Assembly: GCA_040500365.1 (NCBI GenBank)
Contig: CP148031.1
Location: forward strand, 744,001 to 808,000
Length of the DNA stretch: 64,000 nucleotides
Direction of reading: 5' to 3'
Origin: Dehalobacter alkaniphilus
Lineage (GTDB): Bacteria > Bacillota > Desulfitobacteriia > Desulfitobacteriales > Syntrophobotulaceae
Part shown: piece after piece, positions 57,938 through 64,000 of the stretch
Layout of the letters: every line of letters begins with the position of its first letter
Position numbering within the stretch: position 1 is the first letter of the stretch
Position numbers and translations under genes: made by a program
Notes under the pieces: generated by a model
Databases searched by the model: none
The model's input: only the letters and a program-made list of their open reading frames with translations
Told to the model about the DNA's origin: nothing

Positions 57938-58390
57938 ATGGATGGCAAAGGAATTGAATCAGTTATCTTTTTTCCTGATGGAATACCCGGATTTGAAGAG
58001 TTAAAAGAATTTTCTCTGAATATTGAAGAGGATACTTTCCTGGCTAGGATGGATGCCGTCGCCAACCGGGAAATTGCTTTTTTTCTGATCCGGTCACAGC
58101 TCTTTTTTCCGGAATATTTGCCTCAGGTGGACTTGAGTTCGCGCGAAACAGAGATTTTGGACATTGCAGTTGCCGATAACGTGGATGTTTGGAATATCAT
58201 TACCGTACACGCCAATGATCTGACCCAGTCGACCGTCAACCTGCGTGCTCCTCTGATTTTGAATGCGAGGACCCATAAAGGGGTTCAATTAATCCTAAGT
58301 GATGAGATTCATTCTTCCAGGCAGCCACTGTTTCCAACACAGCAGGATTCTATCGGAACAAAAAACGATCAAGAAGGAGCTGTGGACTGA
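57938..58390 (+). CDS. fliW: flagellar assembly factor FliW
   Basis: A 150-residue FliW, the antagonist of CsrA that couples flagellin level to its translation. The start IFFPDGIPGFEELKEFSL and the ending segment LRAPLILNARTHKGVQLIL are strongly conserved. AAGGAGGAAG stands before the ATG. Its stop overlaps the csrA start by one base. Confidence 0.94.
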   Translation: MDGKGIESVIFFPDGIPGFEELKEFSLNIEEDTFLARMDAVANREIAFFLIRSQLFFPEYLPQVDLSSRETEILDIAVADNVDVWNIITVHANDLTQSTVNLRAPLILNARTHKGVQLILSDEIHSSRQPLFPTQQDSIGTKNDQEGAVD

Positions 58391-58650
58391 TGCTGGTTTT
58401 ATCACGGAAAATCAATGAAAGAATCATGATCGGCGACAATATTGAGATTGTGGTGGTTGCGGTAGTTGGAGATCAGGTCAGGATTGGCATTGAAGCCCCC
58501 AAAGATATTAAGATTCTGCGCAGCGAAGTCTATGAAGAAGTGCAGAATCAAAATATGAAGGCTTCCGCTGCATCCAAACTTCCGGAAGCGGAATTATCCG
58601 ACCAGCTGAAACAGATGCTTAAGGGGAATTTGCCCGGGAATAAAGAATAA
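58390..58650 (+). CDS. csrA: carbon storage regulator CsrA
   Basis: Small RNA-binding translational repressor, 86 residues. MLVLSRKINERIMIGDNIEIVVV and GIEAPKDIKILRSEVYEEV are near-consensus CsrA. The C-terminal ~25 residues extend beyond the usual 60-75. In Firmicutes its main target is the flagellin mRNA; the hag gene is not in the window. It forms a unit with fliW. Confidence 0.95.
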   Translation: MLVLSRKINERIMIGDNIEIVVVAVVGDQVRIGIEAPKDIKILRSEVYEEVQNQNMKASAASKLPEAELSDQLKQMLKGNLPGNKE

Positions 58651-58664
58651 AGAGCATACGATAA

Positions 58665-58696
58665 AAACTCTCTTAATTTTGGAGAGTTTGATTTTT
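58665..58696 (+). terminator. terminator of the flgM-csrA operon
   Basis: AAACTCTC (58665-58672) pairs with GAGAGTTT (58682-58689); TGATTTTT follows. Confidence 0.75.
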
Positions 58697-58752
58697 AATA
58701 AAAATTGTGGTTACTTCGTTAAAAGATAAATTTTTGGAGTTAAGAGAGCAAG

Positions 58753-59817
58753 ATGAGAAAGCTATCATTGGTCATGATTGTTAAAAATGAAGAGAAGGTC
58801 TTAGCCAGATGTTTGGACAGTGTTAAGCATCTTGTTGATGAAATGATTGTTGCGGATACGGGTTCCACGGATGATACGAAAAAAATTGCTCACGCTTATG
58901 GTGCTAAAGTATGCGATTATGTTTGGGAGGATGACTTTGCCAAGGCCCGAAATTTTGCGCTGAGTTACGCGGCAGGGGATTGGAATCTAATCCTCGATGC
59001 TGATGAAGTTCTTACACAGGGAACGAAAGAGCGTATTCAGCGCTTTATGGAGCAGCCTGAGGCCATCGGCAGAATCAAAGTGGTCAGTAAGATTAGGCAG
59101 GATCATGAAATAAGAACTTCCAGCACTTGGGTTTCCAGGTTGATTCCGAAAGGAATCTATTTTGAAGGCAGAGTTCATGAGCAAATTATATCAAACCTTC
59201 CACGGGTCAATACGGAAATCGAAGTGAATCATGACGGCTACTACGAAACGGACAAAACGGGCCGAAATTTACGTTTATTGCTACTCGAATTGGACAATCA
59301 TCCTAGTGACCCTTATCTTCTATACCAGACGGCTAAACAATACAAATTATCCGGTCAATATCAGACGGCAAACGACTATTTCGAAAAGTGCTATCAATTT
59401 CTGGGTCGAAACGCAGGCTATAGAGATCTTGTTGTGATTGACTATCTTTACAATATTCTTGCCACCGGGAAACTACTTAAAGGACTTGGCATGATTGAAA
59501 AAGAGAGAGCACAGTTTGCTGATTATCCGGACTTTCATTTTGTATGCGCTCTTTTCTACATGGAACTTGTTTTTTCTGATGTGGACAAATATATTCACCT
59601 CTTTCCAGAAATTGAACGGGAGTATCAAACCTGTCTTCAATTGGGAGAGACGGATAAGTACAGCACAACGACAGGGACAGGAAGTTTCCTGGCAGCATAT
59701 AATCTGGGCGTGTACTATGAAACAACAGGCGACATGACCAAGGCCAAAGAATACTATACCAGAGCTGCAGCAGATGGCTATGAATCAGCATCAACCCGGA
59801 TGAAAGAGCTGAAATGA
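58753..59817 (+). CDS. GT2 glycosyltransferase with TPR-like C-terminus
   Basis: A 354-residue protein. The N-terminal GT-A domain has SLVMIVKNEEKVLARCLDSVK, VADTGSTDDTKKIA and ILDADEVL (DAD motif). The remainder is helical with TPR-like units (DPYLLYQTAKQYKLSGQYQTANDYFEK and GSFLAAYNLGVYYETTGDMTKAKEYY). Proteins of this kind often glycosylate surface proteins or flagellin. It lies directly after the flagellar operon. Confidence 0.87.
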   Translation: MRKLSLVMIVKNEEKVLARCLDSVKHLVDEMIVADTGSTDDTKKIAHAYGAKVCDYVWEDDFAKARNFALSYAAGDWNLILDADEVLTQGTKERIQRFMEQPEAIGRIKVVSKIRQDHEIRTSSTWVSRLIPKGIYFEGRVHEQIISNLPRVNTEIEVNHDGYYETDKTGRNLRLLLLELDNHPSDPYLLYQTAKQYKLSGQYQTANDYFEKCYQFLGRNAGYRDLVVIDYLYNILATGKLLKGLGMIEKERAQFADYPDFHFVCALFYMELVFSDVDKYIHLFPEIEREYQTCLQLGETDKYSTTTGTGSFLAAYNLGVYYETTGDMTKAKEYYTRAAADGYESASTRMKELK

Positions 59818-59968
59818 GAAAAATTTCTTCTCCAGAAAGACAGCATCTTAGCCGATAATATATTTAATACCATGTCAACCCTAATTCTAATATATCATGC
59901 GGCAGGAACTAGTGAAAAAATAATTGAGAGTCATGATAACTGACATTTACTGAAGGAAGTGGGACGCT

Positions 59969-62047
59969 TTGAAATTAAGCATCGGTATGATGGTAAAAAA
60001 TGAAGAGAAAAATCTGGAAAGATGTTTGGAAAGCCTTAAGCCACTTTTAAACGCAGTATCTTCAGAACTTATCATTGTGGATACGGGCTCAATGGATCAG
60101 ACAGTGGAAATCGCCAGAAAATACACGGATAAAATATATTTCCATCCCTGGGAAAATGACTATTCAAAAATGAGGAATATAACGGTGCAGTATGCCCAGG
60201 GAGACTGGTTTATGTTTGTGGATGCCGATGAAGAGCTGGTGGATCATAAGCCGATTGTTCAATTTTTGACAACAAAGGCATCTAAAAATATTAACGCAGC
60301 AGCAATCAAAATTAACAATATTTATCATTTTAATGAACCAAGCAAAATTGGCACCGGCGTCGTAACACGGCTATTTCGCAAGACCGCCGAATTTGGCTTT
60401 CGTGGCGTTATTCACGAAGAGCCTATCTTCAACCCGCCCCTGGCAGTCATTGATACCGTGCTGCTTCATTATGGCTATCCTGCCGATGATCCGGAACTTA
60501 AAAAGCGGAAGTTTAAGCTTTACGAGCCCATCCTACTGCAAGCCATCGAGAAGGACCCGGAGAATATTGGCTTATTATTTTATCTTTCCAATACGATTGC
60601 CACATTTAAAAATCATAAGGACGCCCTGGAGCCCGCAATCAGAGCTTACGAGACTGCCAAAAGAAAGAACTTGGATCCAGTAGAGTATTTCTATGTGTAT
60701 GGCACCCTGGCTATTTTATACAACGATAATGGTGAGTACAAGAAGACTGTAGAAATAGCTCAGGAAGGCCTAGAATACAGGGAATGGGCCATTGACTTAT
60801 GGTTTTGTCTCGCTAAAGCTCAGGGGATGTTAAAGAAATACCAGGAAGCCATTGCAAGTTACCAGAAGTTTTTATATTACGCTGAGAACTATGAACAGTA
60901 TCTCGGAAAAGACCCAAGAATTTTGGCGAATTCGATCTCCAAAACAGAAGAAGTATACTATGACTTAGGCGTTATGTACAAGGAAATGAATCAGAAAGCT
61001 GATGCGCTGGAAGTACTGGAGAAGATCGAATCCATTGAATTGGTCGAAAAAGCTGTTCCTCATCAAATTGCGCTATATTTGAGCCTCGAAAAATATAAAG
61101 GGATTAAAGGTTTTTACAATAAAATAAAAGCATTTGCCAAGAGAGACCTGGAAAAAAGTTTTTGCCTGGCTTTAGAGTCTTTATTACTGAGTGAGAATGA
61201 CGATAGAAGGAAAGAAGCAGCCGAACTTTTCCAAAACGAGGATACGGAGTATGGTTTATTAAATAGAATCAGGCTCTGGGATCAGGAAAATGTAAATCAG
61301 CTACTGGATGAGATCAGCAAACTACCGCTTAATGAGCTTGGGTTTTACTTTGGAGATGTGTTCTATTTCATCATGAAAAGGAAGATCTCTTTACACAGCA
61401 TAAATCTTGAAATTCAGGAGCAGGAGCTGGAATTGTTCTTCAGATATCTGAATGAAAAATATCCAGATTTTGCTGTGTTGTGTGATACCTATCTGCAGAG
61501 TCAGGACAAAGATTCCACCCTTGAAGAACAAAGGGTTCACAAAATATTGCGGAGGATCATGCTTCAAACGGAACATCTTGATCAGGAAAAGTACGATCAG
61601 GTGCTGGATAGGTATATCAAAGACGGTATCGGTTATATCAGGAGAATCTACAGACTGGAAATATTTGAAGATGACAAACCCTATCTTCTGGCCGATAAGG
61701 AAGAAATATTCTTCTACTACCTTGATAAAGCCCGTTTTGTTGAAACTACCGATCGGGCCCAATATGTAAGGTATTTGAAAAAAGCACTTCTCGAGTATCC
61801 TGATATGAAAAAAGGAATAGAAGTGCTTTTGAACAGGCTGACAAAGAAAATGGACGATCAGGCGAAGCCTAGTGTCAGCGCCGAAATGCAGGAATATGCG
61901 CAGATTGTGAAAGCCAATCTGAAGCAGTTTATCCAGAACGGGATGTTCAAAGAAGCCAGAGAAATTATTCAGGGCTATGAGGAAATTATTCCGAATGATC
62001 CGGAAATTACTGAATTGAAGAACAGTATAGCTGCTATGAATATATAA
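59969..62047 (+). CDS. large GT2 glycosyltransferase with TPR repeats
   Basis: A 692-residue protein of the same design as its neighbour. The GT-A domain begins LSIGMMVKNEEKNLERCLESL, with VDTGSMDQTVEIA and FVDADEELVD. TPR-like helices follow from about residue 180, and the last 350 residues are helical without clear repeats. It starts with TTG behind GAAGTGGGA. A role in decorating flagellin or another surface polymer is inferred from position. Confidence 0.85.
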   Translation: MKLSIGMMVKNEEKNLERCLESLKPLLNAVSSELIIVDTGSMDQTVEIARKYTDKIYFHPWENDYSKMRNITVQYAQGDWFMFVDADEELVDHKPIVQFLTTKASKNINAAAIKINNIYHFNEPSKIGTGVVTRLFRKTAEFGFRGVIHEEPIFNPPLAVIDTVLLHYGYPADDPELKKRKFKLYEPILLQAIEKDPENIGLLFYLSNTIATFKNHKDALEPAIRAYETAKRKNLDPVEYFYVYGTLAILYNDNGEYKKTVEIAQEGLEYREWAIDLWFCLAKAQGMLKKYQEAIASYQKFLYYAENYEQYLGKDPRILANSISKTEEVYYDLGVMYKEMNQKADALEVLEKIESIELVEKAVPHQIALYLSLEKYKGIKGFYNKIKAFAKRDLEKSFCLALESLLLSENDDRRKEAAELFQNEDTEYGLLNRIRLWDQENVNQLLDEISKLPLNELGFYFGDVFYFIMKRKISLHSINLEIQEQELELFFRYLNEKYPDFAVLCDTYLQSQDKDSTLEEQRVHKILRRIMLQTEHLDQEKYDQVLDRYIKDGIGYIRRIYRLEIFEDDKPYLLADKEEIFFYYLDKARFVETTDRAQYVRYLKKALLEYPDMKKGIEVLLNRLTKKMDDQAKPSVSAEMQEYAQIVKANLKQFIQNGMFKEAREIIQGYEEIIPNDPEITELKNSIAAMNI

Positions 62048-62107
62048 ATTAATGACCAAAATGCTGATGAACAAATGAACGAATGAACAGTAACAGGAGG
62101 GGTAAGC

Positions 62108-62881
62108 ATGAAAGTAGTGATTCTGGCAGGAGGATTTGGGACGAGGATTAGTGAAGAAAGTCATTTGAAGCCGAAACCAATGATCGAAATAGGTGATGCA
62201 CCGATCCTTTGGCATATCATGAAGTCCTATTCCTACTATGGTTATGACGAATTTATTATATGCTGTGGTTACAAGGGATACAAAATTAAGGAGTATTTTG
62301 CCGATTATTATCTGCATCGGTCCGATATTACTTTTGATTTTAAAAATAACAATGAGATGATCGTCAACAGCAATGTGGCAGAACCCTGGAAAGTGACACT
62401 TGTGGATACAGGCTTAAAAACCGAGACGGGCGGACGGCTTCAACGTGTACAAAAGTATGTCGGAGAGGAAACTTTTATGCTGACTTACGGTGACGGTGTT
62501 TCTGATATCAATATCAGCGAGCTTGTGGACTTTCACAAAGCATCCCGTAAAATTGCCACAATGACTGCTATACAGCCCGGCGGACGATTTGGTGTTCTGG
62601 AAATTGATGATAGTCAGGCTATTACCAATTTTGCAGAGAAGAACAAGGAAGACGGCGGCTGGATTAATGCAGGATATATGGTGATGGAGCCGCAAATCTT
62701 TGACTACCTGGAAGGGGACAGTAGCGTTTTGGAACGGGACCCTCTCGAAAATCTTGCTCGGGACAATGAGCTCATGGCCTATAAATATCAAGGTTTCTGG
62801 CAGTGTATGGATACGCTGCGTGATAAGATTCATCTGGACATGCTGGTTGAGAAAGGAACTGCGCCTTGGATTAAGTGGTAA
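62108..62881 (+). CDS. rfbF: glucose-1-phosphate cytidylyltransferase
   Basis: Makes CDP-glucose from glucose-1-phosphate and CTP; 257 residues. VILAGGFGTRISEESHLKPKPMIEIG is the signature start, and KYQGFWQCMDTLRDK and the INAGYMVMEPQIFDYL segments are typical of RfbF. AACAGGAGGGG precedes the ATG. The CDP-glucose 4,6-dehydratase expected with it is not in the window and may follow. Confidence 0.94.
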   Translation: MKVVILAGGFGTRISEESHLKPKPMIEIGDAPILWHIMKSYSYYGYDEFIICCGYKGYKIKEYFADYYLHRSDITFDFKNNNEMIVNSNVAEPWKVTLVDTGLKTETGGRLQRVQKYVGEETFMLTYGDGVSDINISELVDFHKASRKIATMTAIQPGGRFGVLEIDDSQAITNFAEKNKEDGGWINAGYMVMEPQIFDYLEGDSSVLERDPLENLARDNELMAYKYQGFWQCMDTLRDKIHLDMLVEKGTAPWIKW

Positions 62882-62932
62882 CAATGCTGGCGTTAGGTAT
62901 ATCAGGTATAAAGATTTGAGGAGACGTTAAAT

Positions 62933-63976
62933 ATGGAAAAGAAAACGCTTTTAGTGACTGGAAATCTGGGCTATATCGGTTCTACACTGGTACCTATCCT
63001 GACGGATGCCGGCTATGACGTGATCGGTTATGACATAGGTTATTATGATGACTGTTATTTGGTCCCTGCACCCCAGAAGCTTGTGAAGCAAATTAAAAAG
63101 GATATACGCGAAGTAACCGAAGAAGATCTGAAAGGTGTCGACTGCATATTGCATCTGGCGGGACTTTCCAACGATCCGTTGGGAGATCTCAGCCCCGATC
63201 TCACGGAGGAGATCAATTTCAAAGCGACGATCCGCTTAGCGGAATGTGCCAAGAAGGCAGGAGTAGGACGTTTTATCTATACCTCATCTCAGAGCATTTA
63301 CGGGATCTCATCTTCTTCAAAAGAGGTGGATGAAGAAGGAGAGAAAAACCCGATCACAGCCTATGCCAAAACAAAATGGCAAAGCGAATGCGAACTGAGA
63401 AAAATGTGTTCAGATGATTTTGTGATTGTTTATCTTCGTCCAGCCACTGCCTATGGGGCAAGTCCGAACCTGCGGATTGATATTGTTTTTAACCAGTTTG
63501 TAGCTTTTGCGTTTACGAATAAACTTATCCAGATTATGAGCGACGGCACACCCTGGCGCCCGATGACTCATATCCGCGATATCACGGCTGCTTTTATAGC
63601 CTGCGTGGAAGCACCCTCGGAACTTATTAAAAATGAGGCTTTCAATGTCGGTACTGCCAACAATAATTTTACCGTAAGCCAGTTGGCTAAAGCGGCTCAG
63701 GGATGCGTACCGGGAACGGAGCTGATCTTCACGGGAGAACATACCGACCCCCGCAGCTATCGTGTTTCGTCAGATAAGATCCTTACAGTGCTGAAGGATT
63801 ATTACAAACCTGAGTGGGATATTACGAAAGGCGCTGAAGAACTGATAAGGTTCTACGAGCTAGTCGGCTTTGATAAAGAGACTTTCACAGGCTATAAGTG
63901 TACTCGTCTGAAGTGCCTGAAAAAGCGTATCGCGGACGGGATGGTCGACGATGATCTCCGTATTAATAAATGTTAA
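62933..63976 (+). CDS. NAD-dependent epimerase/dehydratase (extended SDR)
   Basis: An extended SDR enzyme of 347 residues. The NAD-binding motif is LLVTGNLGYIGSTLVPIL; the active site has TSSQSIYG and YAKTKWQSE (Tyr and Lys). LRPATAYGASPNLRIDIVFNQFV resembles enzymes that modify nucleotide-linked deoxysugars. The substrate is not clear. It follows rfbF by about 50 bases and ends 24 bases before the end of the window. Confidence 0.88.
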   Translation: MEKKTLLVTGNLGYIGSTLVPILTDAGYDVIGYDIGYYDDCYLVPAPQKLVKQIKKDIREVTEEDLKGVDCILHLAGLSNDPLGDLSPDLTEEINFKATIRLAECAKKAGVGRFIYTSSQSIYGISSSSKEVDEEGEKNPITAYAKTKWQSECELRKMCSDDFVIVYLRPATAYGASPNLRIDIVFNQFVAFAFTNKLIQIMSDGTPWRPMTHIRDITAAFIACVEAPSELIKNEAFNVGTANNNFTVSQLAKAAQGCVPGTELIFTGEHTDPRSYRVSSDKILTVLKDYYKPEWDITKGAEELIRFYELVGFDKETFTGYKCTRLKCLKKRIADGMVDDDLRINKC

Positions 63977-64000
63977 ATAAGTCTGATACCTTGTCAAAAC

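Noticed and set aside
57648..57938. Minus-strand frame with an FLFLFL repeat
   Set aside because: It is only the reverse translation of the hexamer repeat tract.

Overview
The window is about 64 kb of mid-GC chromosome from an anaerobic Gram-positive bacterium. A Peptococcaceae-type clostridium (Dehalobacter, Desulfitobacterium or a relative) fits best. The evidence is MurT/GatD, a CIRCE-controlled groESL, an EndoAI/EndoA toxin pair, the Bacillus-like flgM-flgN-flgK-flgL-yviE-fliW-csrA order, an [FeFe] hydrogenase and a selenocysteine formate dehydrogenase. The genus is an inference from gene content; no rRNA or tRNA gene was seen.

1-6.2 kb holds a molybdenum cofactor operon (moaA partial at its 5' end, moaC, mog, mobB, MOSC), a convergent gamma-carbonic-anhydrase-like gene, and murT-gatD. 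6.2-14.6 kb holds mazEF, tex, an amidohydrolase, the tRNA t6A genes tsaE-tsaB-rimI-tsaD, and a 5-formyl-THF cyclo-ligase gene. A tight cluster of three perfect DnaA boxes lies after tsaD.

14.6-20 kb encodes an NAD-linked, flavin-containing formate dehydrogenase (NuoE-like, NuoF-like, FdhA). FdhA is read through an in-frame TGA as selenocysteine and has a clear bacterial SECIS hairpin; the Mo-cofactor genes upstream and mobA at 27.7 kb fit its cofactor need. 20-28.7 kb is mixed: an NYN-domain protein, a trypsin-like protease, small membrane proteins, a FabT-like MarR regulator with its operator beside a DegV/FakB fatty-acid-binding protein, an ArsR regulator beside a four-domain sulfur-handling flavoprotein, mobA and a P-II protein.

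28.8-37 kb has CIRCE-groES-groEL, a previously unlisted 33-residue holin-like toxin gene with the RNA architecture of a type I toxin-antitoxin locus, a YmaF-like protein, hpt, guaA, two paralogous small membrane proteins with the remnant of a third between them, and a prepilin peptidase. 37.3-41.4 kb is a four-gene electron-bifurcating [FeFe] hydrogenase operon. A convergent ion-transporter-family permease gene lies behind a cyclic-di-GMP-I riboswitch and terminator (42.7-43.0 kb).

43-64 kb is devoted to surface sugars and motility. It has two paralogous GT2 proteins with a Cys cluster, an acyltransferase, a DegT aminotransferase and RmlA/RmlB (together enough for a dTDP-4-acylamino-4,6-dideoxyhexose). 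These are followed by cheR, a YaaR-like gene, a Tat-exported M28 peptidase, motAB, the late flagellar operon ending in fliW-csrA, two GT2-TPR glycosyltransferases, a glucose-1-phosphate cytidylyltransferase and an SDR epimerase. The arrangement suggests glycosylation of flagellin or another surface polymer.
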